Source: SIG636 sp045592105
Lineage (GTDB): Bacteria > Bacillota > Clostridia > Oscillospirales > CAG-382
Direction of reading: 5' to 3'
Assembly (NCBI GenBank): GCA_045592105.1
Contig: JAZNUB010000033.1
Span: forward strand, 1-64,000
Length of the DNA stretch: 64,000 bases
Positions within the stretch are counted from its first letter, which is position 1. Every line of letters starts with the position of its first letter. Position numbers and translations under genes: made by a program. Shown one piece after another: positions 48,208 through 57,219 of this stretch. The notes below the pieces were generated by a model. It searched no databases, was not told the origin of the DNA, and was given only the letters and a program-made list of their open reading frames with translations.

Positions 48208-48926
48208 TAGATTTAATAATTGTGTTTATTGTAGGCGTAACGCTGTTTTTTGCCGTAAAGAACGGCTTTGTTAAAACGGCGCTTGGCGCTTTGGGCTTTT
48301 TTATCGCGGCGGCGGTTGCGCTTGCGTTTTGCGGCCCTTTGGGCGGCGCGCTTGCCGAGGGCGGCTTTGGCGATAGGGTAGAGGCTGTTGTTGACAGTAC
48401 GGTGGATAACGTTGTGAACGCCGATAACTACAAGGGCGTTTTTGAGAACGATGGTGAGGACGAAAACGAAAAGCCAAGCGCTTTGTCCGTGCTGTTTACA
48501 AGCTTTGGCGCAAGCGATGCGTACACCTCTCTAAGTGACGGCTACAACGCACAGGTGGAAAAAGGCTTGGAGAACGCGCGCGAATACATTAAAAACGGTA
48601 TAAACGAAAAGGCTGTGCCGTTTTGCTGTGATATACTTGCGTTTTTGCTTATATATTTCGGTATGCGGCTGTTGATAAAGATAGCCGAGGTGGTTATGGG
48701 CAAGCTAACGGAGTTGCCCGTGCTTAAGCAAGCGGATAAGCTGTTGGGCGCACTTATGGGCGTTTTGCTTGCGGTGCTTCGTGTTAGCCTGTTTTGCGTT
48801 GCGCTAAAGCTTTTGATACCTATATCGGGCGCGTTGGGTATGGATTGGCTTGCACAGATTGATCTAAACGATTCTATGCTTTACAGCATTTTCGAGGGCG
48901 GAAACTTGCTTTCCGCATTGATATAA
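48195..48926 (+). CDS. CvpA family membrane protein
   Basis: A 243-residue protein with four membrane helices (IIDLIIVFIVGVTLFFAV, ALGFFIAAAVALAFCG, FCCDILAFLLIYFGMRLLI, LGALMGVLLAVLRVSLFCV). The pattern NGFVKTALGALGFF and the C-terminal pair of helices fit CvpA, linked to colicin V production in E. coli and to envelope functions elsewhere. An extracytoplasmic loop of about 90 residues between helices 2 and 3 is longer than usual. It overlaps the DUF5711 gene by 13 nt. Confidence 0.82.
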   Translation: MGAIIDLIIVFIVGVTLFFAVKNGFVKTALGALGFFIAAAVALAFCGPLGGALAEGGFGDRVEAVVDSTVDNVVNADNYKGVFENDGEDENEKPSALSVLFTSFGASDAYTSLSDGYNAQVEKGLENAREYIKNGINEKAVPFCCDILAFLLIYFGMRLLIKIAEVVMGKLTELPVLKQADKLLGALMGVLLAVLRVSLFCVALKLLIPISGALGMDWLAQIDLNDSMLYSIFEGGNLLSALI

Positions 48927-48974
48927 ATTTTGATAAACGGAGGAAAACGCCGATAATAGGCGTTGGTTTAAAAG

Positions 48975-51236
48975 ATGGCAAAAATGTGTTCCCGTTGTAA
49001 AACGCGTGTTGCGGTAGTGTTTGTAACCCGCGTTGAGGGTGATAAAACATATAACGAGGGGCTTTGCATAAAGTGTGCAAAGGAGCTGGGCGTTAAGCCT
49101 ATAGACGATATAATCTCCAAAATGGGCATCAGCGAGGAAGAGCTTGACGCTATGATGGAGGAGGTAAGCGGCCTTATCCCGATGGATGACGAAGGCGGCG
49201 ATGGGGACGAAGGGCGCGCACCTGCCATAAACTTTGGCTCGCTGTTCCCTAATATGAAGGGCCCACAGGGCGAAAAAAGCGAGGAAAAAGGCGAAAAGAA
49301 GGACGGAAAGAAGGATTCCGCCCGTAAGTTCCTAACGCAGTTCTGCCAAAACCTTACGCAAAAGGCAAGCGAGGGCAAGGTGGACAGGATAGTTGGCAGG
49401 GATAAGGAGCTTACGCGTGTTATGCAAATCCTTTGCCGCCGTCAAAAGAACAACCCCTGCTTGATAGGTGAGCCGGGCGTTGGTAAAACCGCGGTTGCGG
49501 AAGCGCTTGCTATGCGTATAGTGGAGGGCAAGGTGCCCTACAAGCTTAAGGATAAAGAGGTGCATCTTGTTGATATGACTTCTATGGTTGCGGGTACGCA
49601 GTTTAGAGGTCAGTTTGAAAACAGGATGAAGGGGCTTATAGAAGAGGTTAAAAAGCTTGGCAATATCATTCTTGTTATAGACGAGGTGCATTCCATAGTT
49701 TCCGCAGGTGATGCCGAGGGCGGTATGAACGCCGCAAACATCCTAAAGCCTGCGCTGTCCCGCGGGGAGATACAGGTTATCGGCGCAACCACACTTACGG
49801 AGTATCGCAAGTATATAGAAAAGGACAGCGCGCTTGAAAGGCGCTTCCAGCCCGTTATGATAGACGAGCCGAGCGTTGAGGACACGGTGGATATCCTAAA
49901 GGGTATTAAGAAGTATTACGAGCAGTTCCACGGCGTGCATATAAGCGATGATTTGATAAGGCGCATGGTTATGCTTTCCGAAAGGTATATAACCGACCGT
50001 TATCTGCCCGATAAGGCGATAGACCTTATGGACGAGGCGGCATCTCGCCTTGCGATGGAATCCCCCGTGGTAGGCCAGCTTGCCGAGCTTGACAAGGAGC
50101 TGGCGGAGATGGCGCAAAGGCGTGAGGAGCTTGAAACCTCTGAGCAGGACGAGAACGGATACCGCGAGCTTGCGTATCTAAAAATAGAGGAAGCGCAAAA
50201 GCAGGAGGAGTTTAAAAAGCTAAGCAAAAAGCGCGATAAGCTGCGCTTAACCGACGATGACGTTGCCAAGGTTATAGAGGTTTGGACGGGGATCCCCGCA
50301 AGCAGTATAACCGAAAACGAGTTTGCTAAGATAGACCGCCTTGAAGCCGAGCTTAAAAAGCGCATAATCGGGCAGGACGAGGCTGTTGGCAAGGTTGCAA
50401 AGGCGATAAAGCGCAGTAGGGCAGGCGTTTCCTACAAAAAGAAGCCCGTTTCGTTTATATTTGCGGGCAGTACAGGCGTTGGTAAAACGGAGCTTGTTAA
50501 GGTTTTGGCAAGCTATCTGTTCCAAAGCCCTGAATCGCTTATCCGCCTTGATATGTCCGAGTTTATGGAGAAGTATTCCGTTAGCCGTATAATAGGCTCT
50601 CCTCCCGGCTACGTTGGGTATGACGATGCGGGCCAGCTTACGGAGAAGATACGCCGCAAGCCGTACAGCGTTATTCTGTTTGACGAGATAGAAAAGGCAC
50701 ATCCCGACGTTATGAACATCCTGCTTCAGATACTTGACGATGGCAGGATAACCGATTCCCACGGGAAAGAGGTTAATTTTGAAAGCACGGTTATTATAAT
50801 GACTACTAACGCGGGCAGCACCAACGCAACGCCCACGGCAGGCTTTAATGCGGATGCTAAGAGCAACGATACCGCACGCACCATGCGCGCGCTGGAGCGT
50901 TTCCTGCGCCCTGAGTTTATCAACCGTGTGGACGAGATAGTGGTGTTTAACCGCTTGAGCAAGGAAAACATCAAGCACATTTGCGCTATAATGCTTGGCG
51001 ATTTACAGAAGGTGCTTGAGGAGAAGGATATAAGCCTTGTTTGGGACGATGCGGCAGTAGAGGCGCTTTGCGCTAAGGGCTATTCCGACAAATACGGTGC
51101 GCGCAACCTACGCCGTATGATACAAACGGAGGTAGAGGATGCGATAGCCGCAAAGATTATAGAAAACTATAAAACACCCGTTAGCGCGGTAAGCATAAGC
51201 GCTGAGGGGGAAACGATAATTGTAAGCTGTATATAA
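48975..51236 (+). CDS. ClpE-like ATP-dependent Clp protease unfoldase
   Basis: A 753-residue Hsp100. It opens with a zinc finger, CSRCKTRVAVVF ... GLCIKCAKELG, as in ClpE (and McsA), and lacks the double ClpN repeat of ClpC. AAA-1: Walker A GEPGVGKTAVAEA, Walker B ILVIDEVHSI; a short UVR-like middle domain (about 365-440) follows; AAA-2: GSTGVGKTELVK, ILFDEIEKAHPDV. The ClpP-binding loop and IGF-type motif are not obvious. ClpE/ClpC class unfoldases feed ClpP or act in protein quality control and CtsR control. The N-terminus is intact at 48975 but its ribosome site is weak. Confidence 0.85.
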   Translation: MAKMCSRCKTRVAVVFVTRVEGDKTYNEGLCIKCAKELGVKPIDDIISKMGISEEELDAMMEEVSGLIPMDDEGGDGDEGRAPAINFGSLFPNMKGPQGEKSEEKGEKKDGKKDSARKFLTQFCQNLTQKASEGKVDRIVGRDKELTRVMQILCRRQKNNPCLIGEPGVGKTAVAEALAMRIVEGKVPYKLKDKEVHLVDMTSMVAGTQFRGQFENRMKGLIEEVKKLGNIILVIDEVHSIVSAGDAEGGMNAANILKPALSRGEIQVIGATTLTEYRKYIEKDSALERRFQPVMIDEPSVEDTVDILKGIKKYYEQFHGVHISDDLIRRMVMLSERYITDRYLPDKAIDLMDEAASRLAMESPVVGQLAELDKELAEMAQRREELETSEQDENGYRELAYLKIEEAQKQEEFKKLSKKRDKLRLTDDDVAKVIEVWTGIPASSITENEFAKIDRLEAELKKRIIGQDEAVGKVAKAIKRSRAGVSYKKKPVSFIFAGSTGVGKTELVKVLASYLFQSPESLIRLDMSEFMEKYSVSRIIGSPPGYVGYDDAGQLTEKIRRKPYSVILFDEIEKAHPDVMNILLQILDDGRITDSHGKEVNFESTVIIMTTNAGSTNATPTAGFNADAKSNDTARTMRALERFLRPEFINRVDEIVVFNRLSKENIKHICAIMLGDLQKVLEEKDISLVWDDAAVEALCAKGYSDKYGARNLRRMIQTEVEDAIAAKIIENYKTPVSAVSISAEGETIIVSCI

Positions 51237-51257
51237 AACAGCAAAGGATACTGCGGG

Positions 51258-53966
51258 ATGAAAAACAAGGAGCTAAATTTAGAAGGCAGACAATTAAATG
51301 CCGGCACAGGCTATTCCGCAGAGGACGGTAGCTTTGAGCCGTCAAGGATGGAGGCGTATGAGGTAGCCGCGCATTTTGGCACGGATATGGAAAACGGCCT
51401 CACCAAGCAGAAGGTGCGCCGTAAGCGTATGGAGGTTGGGGTAAACGCATTCCAGCCCGAGCACGATGCTTCTATGGCGAACGGCATAAAACGCCAGCTA
51501 TGCGGGGTGTATATGCCGCTTATGGTGGTAAGCCTTTTGCTGTGTGCCGCGTTCACAAGCGGGGCGGAGGTATATACTCCGCTTGCGGCGTTGCTTGTGG
51601 CGATAATGTTTATAAACGCCGCGCTGGAAAGCCACGCGGCATCCACCCTTAACAAAACCACGCGTGCCAACGCTATGCGTACAACGGTGCTTCGCGGCGG
51701 CAAGCTTATTTCCGTAAGCAGCGTTGCGTTGGTTCCGGGCGATATGATACAGCTTGAAAACGGTAGCGTTGTTCCCGCAGATGCACGCCTTTGCGAAGCA
51801 AACCGTTTAACGGTGCTTGAAACCCCTATCACGGGGATAAAGGAAAGCACAGAGAAGGATGCCGAATATATAGCAAGGGGCGAGGAAAACGGCAGCTACA
51901 ATATGGTTTACGCCGGTACGATAGTAACATCGGGCAGGGCAAGCGCGATTGTATGCCGCACGGGTAAAAGCTGCCGCCTTTACAAATCCCAAGGCGATAT
52001 GGGCAAGCTGCCTTCTGTGTTTACAAGTATTATAAGAAAATTTTCTATGTTTTCTATCGTTTTGTCCGCTTTGTGCTTTTTGCTTGTGGTTGTTGGGCTT
52101 ATAATAGGCAGGCCCTTGGTGGATGCTTATATGATGGCGCTGTCCTGCGCTGTGTGCTGTATGCCGCAAAGCGCATACGCTTTGGGTTTTGGCGGCTTTG
52201 CCGCAGGTGTTAGGCGTATGTATAAGAAGGGAGCGGTGCTTCGCCGTTTCGCGGTGGTGGATACCCTTTGCGTTACGGATAGCCTTATGTGCGATAAGGA
52301 CGTTGCCTTCCCAATGAGCGAGCTTAGGCCAAAAAGGGTGTTTATTAATAAGGACTACTACACGGTATCGCCCGAAAGCAAGGCAAACATAAAAAAGGTG
52401 CTAACCTACGCCTTGCTTTGCTCTGATTTGCGCCGTAGCGCAACGGCAGAAAAGCTGGGGGATGGGTTCTTTGGTATGCCTGCGGACGTTTCACTTGCAA
52501 GGGAATGTGACCGTATCGGGATAGATATAGACTCGTTTAAGGAAGAGTATTTCCGTATCGAGGCGGATTACGGCAAGAACGGAGAAATAAAAAGGGCACT
52601 TTATTTGCACAACGATGCTAACCTTTTGATAATGCGCGGCACGCCGGAGGAGATACTGCCGCTTTGCGCGGGGTACGATGCGGGCAACCTAAACAACAGG
52701 TTTGACGAGTATTCGCGCCGCCGTATGGAGCAGGCGGCAAAGGCCATGGGTGATGCATCACAGCACGTTATAGCAATAGCCTCGGCTGTGTGCGATTGTG
52801 ACAGCCTTAAAAACACCGTAACCGCACAGCGCAGGCTTGTGCTTAACGGCTTTATCGGGCTTTACACGTCGTTGGAGCTTGATTCCGCAGGTGCGGTATA
52901 TAAATGCGCGGCAGGCGGGATAGAAACCGTTTTGCTATCGGGCGATGCTTACGTTACCGCGGTTAATATGGCTAAAAACGCGGGCATCATTAAGGATGAG
53001 AAGCAGGTAATAGCGGCAGAGCAGTTAAGGTATGCCGACCGTGGGCTTTACATAGCGGACAGCGAGAAGTATAAGCTTTATCTGCATTTAGACGAGGAGC
53101 AATGGCTGGACGCTATGCGCATCCGTCGTGACAAGGGGCATACCGTGGCGGTAACAGCCGAAAGCACGGATAGGCTTGCGATGATGAGGGAGGCAGACGT
53201 TTCCTTTGTTCCTGCCGCCACCTCTGCGGAAACGGTTAAATACGCGGCGGACGTGTTGCTATACAAAAACGGGCTAAAAACGGTGGAGAGCGTTTTAAGC
53301 ACCTCCAAGGTTATATACAGAAGGATAGCAGGCGCGGCACGCCAGCTTTGCATAGGCGGCACGGCGTTGTTCGTGTGCTTTGCAATAGCCTTGTTTGCGG
53401 GTGGGGCGTACCCTATGCGTATACAGGAGGCGCTTATCGGCGGCAGCCTTTTAAACCTTTTGCTTGCGTTTGCTTGCGCATACGCGCCTGACCACCGCAA
53501 GCTTTTGCAGGATAGGGTGGACTATAAGGGTTCGCTTTATTCGGGGCTGTTTTCCGTTATTTACGGCGCATTGGCAGGCGCTTGCCTTTACGGCACAAGC
53601 ATTTTGCTTGCAAGGCTTGGCGTATCGGAGCAGGAGTGTGCGTTTTGTATGCTTTTAAGCTTTGCGGTGTGCTTGTTCGGCGGGATGCTTTTCGGTGCGG
53701 AGCAACAGCATTTTTATCGCTCCTCCGCTTTTAAAAACGCACTTGTTCCGATAATGGGGCTTGTATGTGCGGCGTGTATTGCGCTGTTTGGTGCGGTGCC
53801 GCGTTTGTCCGTGCTTTTGGGCTACGCGCTTCCTCAGTACAGGGCGGTGCTTATATCGTTCCTTGTGCCGATGGCACTTTTTGCGCTTTCCCAAACCGCG
53901 CTTATTATTAAAGAGCTTATAGCTAAACCAAATAAATCCAAATTAAGAAAGGAAACAGAGATATGA
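51258..53966 (+). CDS. P-type ATPase-like protein with degenerate catalytic motifs (pseudo-ATPase)
   Basis: A full-length, unbroken protein of 902 residues with the layout of a P2-type cation pump: N-terminal regulatory segment, A domain, about ten membrane helices, P and N domains. Catalytic motifs are altered: TGES of the A domain is TGIKES (192-197), DKTGT is DKDVA (346-350; the Asp is kept but the rest lost), the membrane PEGLP is MPQSA (302-306), and TGDGxNDxPAL is TAESTDRLAMM (633-643). SGDAYVTA (561-568) and RGTPE (460-464; usual KGAPE) are near-normal. Active pumping is therefore unlikely; a sensor or scaffold is possible. It overlaps the DUF1858 gene by 4 nt. Confidence 0.85.
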   Translation: MKNKELNLEGRQLNAGTGYSAEDGSFEPSRMEAYEVAAHFGTDMENGLTKQKVRRKRMEVGVNAFQPEHDASMANGIKRQLCGVYMPLMVVSLLLCAAFTSGAEVYTPLAALLVAIMFINAALESHAASTLNKTTRANAMRTTVLRGGKLISVSSVALVPGDMIQLENGSVVPADARLCEANRLTVLETPITGIKESTEKDAEYIARGEENGSYNMVYAGTIVTSGRASAIVCRTGKSCRLYKSQGDMGKLPSVFTSIIRKFSMFSIVLSALCFLLVVVGLIIGRPLVDAYMMALSCAVCCMPQSAYALGFGGFAAGVRRMYKKGAVLRRFAVVDTLCVTDSLMCDKDVAFPMSELRPKRVFINKDYYTVSPESKANIKKVLTYALLCSDLRRSATAEKLGDGFFGMPADVSLARECDRIGIDIDSFKEEYFRIEADYGKNGEIKRALYLHNDANLLIMRGTPEEILPLCAGYDAGNLNNRFDEYSRRRMEQAAKAMGDASQHVIAIASAVCDCDSLKNTVTAQRRLVLNGFIGLYTSLELDSAGAVYKCAAGGIETVLLSGDAYVTAVNMAKNAGIIKDEKQVIAAEQLRYADRGLYIADSEKYKLYLHLDEEQWLDAMRIRRDKGHTVAVTAESTDRLAMMREADVSFVPAATSAETVKYAADVLLYKNGLKTVESVLSTSKVIYRRIAGAARQLCIGGTALFVCFAIALFAGGAYPMRIQEALIGGSLLNLLLAFACAYAPDHRKLLQDRVDYKGSLYSGLFSVIYGALAGACLYGTSILLARLGVSEQECAFCMLLSFAVCLFGGMLFGAEQQHFYRSSAFKNALVPIMGLVCAACIALFGAVPRLSVLLGYALPQYRAVLISFLVPMALFALSQTALIIKELIAKPNKSKLRKETEI

Positions 53967-54148
53967 CCTTTACTAAAGACACAATTGTAGGCGATGTTCT
54001 TGATGCACGCCCCGATTTGGCGCAATGCTTTTTTGAAATAGGTATGCATTGCTTAGGCTGCCCTTGCTCTCGCAGTGAAACCATTGGCGAGGCTTGCGCG
54101 GCACACGGCGCAGATGCCGATGCGCTTCTTGCAAAGCTTAACGCATAA
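53963..54148 (+). CDS. DUF1858 small redox-type protein
   Basis: A 61-residue protein with TKDTIVGDVLDARPDLAQ and the CxxC-type motif GMHCLGCPCSRSETIGEAC typical of DUF1858 proteins, often described as hybrid-cluster-protein-associated redox disulfide domains. Probably a small iron or disulfide carrier in anaerobic metabolism. The ATG sits in ATGA overlapping the stop of the pseudo-P-type ATPase, so it is translated with it; this pairing is unusual. Confidence 0.88.
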   Translation: MTFTKDTIVGDVLDARPDLAQCFFEIGMHCLGCPCSRSETIGEACAAHGADADALLAKLNA

Positions 54149-54187
54149 GCTGAAAACGCAAAATAACGATAAGGAGGGAAAGCTGTA

Positions 54188-55330
54188 ATGATAATGGATA
54201 GAGACCATGTTCCGCAAAAGGTAAGAGAGCGCGTTGGAACGTTTTCGGGCGTTTTGGGGATAGTTTTAAATCTGTTGCTGTTTGGTATGAAGCTTGCCGT
54301 TGGCATATTAACGGGCTACGTTTCCGTTACTGCGGATGCTTTTAACAATCTTACGGATAGCTTTTCCTCCATCGTTTCGCTTATTAGCTTTAAGCTATCG
54401 GGCAAGCCCGCGGATGAGGACCATCCCTTCGGCCACGAAAGGGTGGAATACGTTTCGTCCATGATAGTGGCGTTTATCGTGCTTTTTTTGGCTTGGGAGC
54501 TTGCCATAACGTCCATAGGCAATATAATAAACCCGCCCGAAATAAGCAGGCTAAAGCTTGTAAGCGGCGTGGTGCTTGGCGTATCGGTGGTAATAAAGCT
54601 TTTTATGTTCTTTATAAACCGCTATCTTGCAAGCGCGATAAACAGCAGCCTTCTGCGTGCCACCGCGGTGGACAGTATTTCCGATGCGATAGCAACAGCC
54701 GCCGTTATAGCTTGCGCGCTGATAAGCCCGCTTATAGGCTTTAATTTAGACGGCTATGCAGGGCTTGTTATTGCTTTGTTCATCGCCAAGGCAGGTATTG
54801 GCATAATCAGAGAAAGCGCAAACAGCATAATAGGCGTAAAGCCTGATGAAACGCTTTCCCGCGGGATATTGGAGTACACCAAAAGCTTTGAGGGCGTTTT
54901 GGATACGCACGATATGATAATACATCAGTACGGGCCAAACCGCGCTTTCCTTTCTCTGCACGTTGAGGTGGACGGTAAGGAGGATATCTTTACAAGCCAC
55001 GATATGATAGACAATATAGAGATAGGGATATACGAAAAATTCGGTGTGATAGCCACAATACATATGGACCCCATCTATCCTGAGGATGAGTTTGTGCTTT
55101 CGCTAAAGGAGTATACCGCCGCTTTTGTAACCGCGTTGGATGCAAGGCTTTCTATCCACGATTTCCGCGTGGTACACGGCGATACGCACACTAATATTTT
55201 GTTTGACCTAACAAAGCCCTACGACGTAAAGCTGCCCGACAGCGATATCAAGCAAAGCGTTTGCGATAAGCTTAAGGAGCTTAACCCAAGCTATAGGGCG
55301 ATTATCGTGATAGATAGGGAATTTACTTAA
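54188..55330 (+). CDS. Cation diffusion facilitator family transporter
   Basis: A 380-residue membrane exporter of divalent metals (zinc, iron, manganese). Six membrane helices are visible; the metal-site motifs are VTADAFNNLTDSFSS (helix 2) and the second acidic patch TAVDSISDAIATAAVI (helix 5). The cytosolic loop has HPFGHERVEY, and the C-terminal domain (HDMIIHQYGPNRAFLSLHVEVDG, IHDFRVVHGDTHTNILFDL) is the usual dimeric CDF ending, longer than average by about 70 residues. AGGAGG precedes the ATG. It follows the DUF1858 gene by 39 nt. Confidence 0.88.
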   Translation: MIMDRDHVPQKVRERVGTFSGVLGIVLNLLLFGMKLAVGILTGYVSVTADAFNNLTDSFSSIVSLISFKLSGKPADEDHPFGHERVEYVSSMIVAFIVLFLAWELAITSIGNIINPPEISRLKLVSGVVLGVSVVIKLFMFFINRYLASAINSSLLRATAVDSISDAIATAAVIACALISPLIGFNLDGYAGLVIALFIAKAGIGIIRESANSIIGVKPDETLSRGILEYTKSFEGVLDTHDMIIHQYGPNRAFLSLHVEVDGKEDIFTSHDMIDNIEIGIYEKFGVIATIHMDPIYPEDEFVLSLKEYTAAFVTALDARLSIHDFRVVHGDTHTNILFDLTKPYDVKLPDSDIKQSVCDKLKELNPSYRAIIVIDREFT

Positions 55331-55348
55331 AACAGGAGGAGAGCTATA

Positions 55349-56095
55349 ATGCTGTATACAGCCGTATGGGCACACAGAGGCGCCTCTGCCTACGCGCCCG
55401 AAAACACAATGGCGGCGTTTTTATTGGCACAAAAGCTTGGTGCAGACGGTGTGGAGCTGGACGTGCATCTCACAGCAGACGGCAAGGTGGTTGTATGCCA
55501 CGATGCGGATATCAAGCGCACCTCAAACGGAAAAGGCGTTATCGAGGATATGACCTATGAGGAGCTTGCTTCTTTTGATTTCGGCTACGCAAACGTGTTT
55601 GGAAACCGCTTTGAGGGTGAAAGGATACCGCTTTTAGAGGAGGTTTACCGCGCCCTGCTGCCTTGTAACACGATCATCAACGTAGAGCTTAAAAAATCAA
55701 GGCCGGAGCTTGTGCGTGCCGTGCTTAAGCTGGAGGAGGAATGCGGCGCGGCAGGTGCCGTTATATATTCCTCGTTCGTACACGAATATCTTGAAGAGAT
55801 TAAAAAAATAAACCCCGCCGCACACGTAGCTCCGCTTTACGGCTGCTGCAAGGAGTTTGTTGCGCTTGGCAAGGGCTTGAAGGCAACCGCGCTTCACCCC
55901 TCTTATGGCGACGTTTTTTCCGATGCGGATTACGTTCGCAAGGCGCACGCGGCAAATCTTCGCGTACACCCCTATACGCCAAACGATTTCGATACCCTGT
56001 TTGCGCTTACGGAGCTGGGCGTGGACGCTGTTATCACCAATTATCCCGATAGGGCAATTGAAATAAGAAACAATAAACTAAGGAGGTTTATTTAA
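55349..56095 (+). CDS. Glycerophosphodiester phosphodiesterase
   Basis: A 248-residue cytosolic GDPD. Catalytic residues are in AHRGASAYAPENTMAAF (His/Arg/Glu), GVELDVHLTADGKVVVCHD (Glu/Asp metal ligands and second His), and NVELKKSRPEL (Glu). The end VHPYTPNDFDTLFALTELGVDAVITNYPD is typical. It hydrolyses glycerophosphodiesters to glycerol 3-phosphate and an alcohol, as UgpQ does. GGAGGA ribosome site 11 nt upstream; 18 nt after the CDF gene. Confidence 0.92.
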   Translation: MLYTAVWAHRGASAYAPENTMAAFLLAQKLGADGVELDVHLTADGKVVVCHDADIKRTSNGKGVIEDMTYEELASFDFGYANVFGNRFEGERIPLLEEVYRALLPCNTIINVELKKSRPELVRAVLKLEEECGAAGAVIYSSFVHEYLEEIKKINPAAHVAPLYGCCKEFVALGKGLKATALHPSYGDVFSDADYVRKAHAANLRVHPYTPNDFDTLFALTELGVDAVITNYPDRAIEIRNNKLRRFI

Positions 56096-56097
56096 GG

Positions 56098-56595
56098 ATG
56101 TCTAAGAAAAACGGGAAAAAGGGCTTTTTTACTGAGTTTAAGGAGTTTATAACCAAGGGTAACGTGCTTGATATGGCGGTTGGTGTTATCATCGGTAACT
56201 CCTTTAAGGCGATAGTTACCGCGCTTACGGATAAGATTATTATGCCGCTTGTAACTAAGGCTGTTGGTAACAGCTCTGTAACGGATATTAAAACCGTGCT
56301 TACCCCTGCCGTGCTTGACGAGGCGGGCGAGGTTGTTACGCCTGAGCTTGCTATTGAGTGGGGCTTGCTTCTCCAAGCCGTTATAGATTTCTTCATAGTT
56401 GCGCTTGTTCTTTTTGTAATAATTAAGGCGGCAATGGCATTCCAGCAAAAGCGTATAGCACTTATGGAAAAACTAAAGAAGAAGGAAGAAGAGGAAAAGG
56501 CACAAGAGCCTGCCGCACCTGCGGAGCCCAGCATTGAGGAGCAGAACAAGCAGCTTCTTACCGAAATACGCGATTTGCTTAAAGAAAAGAAATAA
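56098..56595 (+). CDS. mscL: Large-conductance mechanosensitive channel
   Basis: A 165-residue protein. TM1 is GNVLDMAVGVIIGNSFKAIVTALTDKIIMPLV, the gate-forming helix with its conserved glycines and asparagine; TM2 is LLLQAVIDFFIVALVLFVIIKA. A periplasmic loop with an unusual TDIKTVLTPAVLDEAGE segment lies between. The C-terminus is a long charged helix (LKKKEEEEKAQEP and EIRDLLKEKK) that bundles the pentamer. Releases solutes under extreme membrane tension. GGAGG lies upstream, just past the previous stop. Confidence 0.93.
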   Translation: MSKKNGKKGFFTEFKEFITKGNVLDMAVGVIIGNSFKAIVTALTDKIIMPLVTKAVGNSSVTDIKTVLTPAVLDEAGEVVTPELAIEWGLLLQAVIDFFIVALVLFVIIKAAMAFQQKRIALMEKLKKKEEEEKAQEPAAPAEPSIEEQNKQLLTEIRDLLKEKK

Positions 56596-56596
56596 T

Positions 56597-56790
56597 ATAC
56601 CCCATTGCTCACTGCGTTCGCAACGGGGACCCCGATTTAGCCCCATTGCTCATTACATTCGCAACGGGGACCCCGAATTTGATATTTAGGCTTTCGTTCG
56701 CTCGCGCCTCGCGCCGCGTTGCGGCACTCGCGAAAGTCCAAGGAATATTTTTCGCGGCACATGTCCGCGAAAAATATGGGTGGTTAAAAA
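56597..56790. repeat. Hairpin repeat family B, copy 2
   Basis: Two CCCC-A-TTGC...GCAA-C-GGGGACCCC hairpins (56599-56634, 56641-56676) and the large palindromic module CTTTCGTTCGCTCGCGCC ... CGCGAAAG (56691-56737), ending with TTTCGCGG-CACATGT-CCGCGAAA (about 56748-56774). It matches copy 1 at 7377-7608 in order, with compensatory stem changes. It follows mscL as the other copy follows typA. Confidence 0.8.
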
Positions 56791-56791
56791 T

Positions 56792-56825
56792 AAGGCTTGG
56801 TCTAAAAAGCACCAAGCCTTATTTT
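56792..56825 (+). terminator. Terminator of mscL
   Basis: AAGGCTTGGT/ACCAAGCCTT stem with a 10-nt loop, then ATTTTG. Same stem as the typA terminator at 7610. Confidence 0.75.
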
Positions 56826-56850
56826 GTGGCTAAAGCGCAACGCTTTAATT

Positions 56851-56945
56851 GTAGGGGGCATTCACGAATGACCCGCTACGCCACATCTAAAGCCGAACGC
56901 CGCATTTAACCGCTACGCGGCGGTCGATTCGTGAATCGACCCTAC
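56851..56945. repeat. MITE-like repeat C, copy 2
   Basis: A 95-bp element with imperfect terminal inverted repeats: GTAGGGGGCATTCACGAATG at the left, and at the right TCGATTCGTGAATCGACCCTAC, given here as TCGATTCGTG then AATCGACCCTAC. Both ends hold their own palindrome. The interior (CGCATTTAACCGCTACGCGG) is less conserved. Matches 36681-36774. Confidence 0.75.
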
Positions 56946-56991
56946 ACCCGCAACGAGGTTTAATTTCAAGATGAAGCGTAACGCTTTAAGC

Positions 56992-57099
56992 GTAGGGCGC
57001 ACGTCTTGCTCCCGCCGCCTCGTTCATTAACGCACAATCTTTCCAACCAAGGTGTATTTAACTCCATTCGTCTCGGCGGCAGCAAGACGTGCGCCCTAC
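56992..57099. repeat. GTAGGG-ended element with perfect 19-bp terminal inverted repeats
   Basis: GTAGGGCGCACGTCTTGCT and its exact complement AGCAAGACGTGCGCCCTAC frame a 108-bp segment whose interior (CCCGCCGCCTCG ... CTCGGCGGC) has a further GCCG/CGGC pair. It shares only the GTAGGG ends with repeat C, pointing to a family with common termini and different arms. Confidence 0.75.
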
Positions 57100-57170
57100 G
57101 ATGAAGAATGGCATTTCTTTACACCGCCACGCGGCGCTTTATCTGCGCTGAGTACCGTATATACAACAAA

Positions 57171-57200
57171 AGGAGCTAAGTGTTAAAACTCAGCTCCTTG
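57171..57200 (-). terminator. Terminator of the hrcA-grpE-dnaK-dnaJ operon
   Basis: On the minus strand AAGGAGCT...AGCTCCTT with an extra AGT/ACT pairing near the loop, then TTGTTG. It lies 20 nt past the dnaJ stop. Confidence 0.75.
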
Positions 57201-57219
57201 TTTGTTTGTAGTTTACTTT

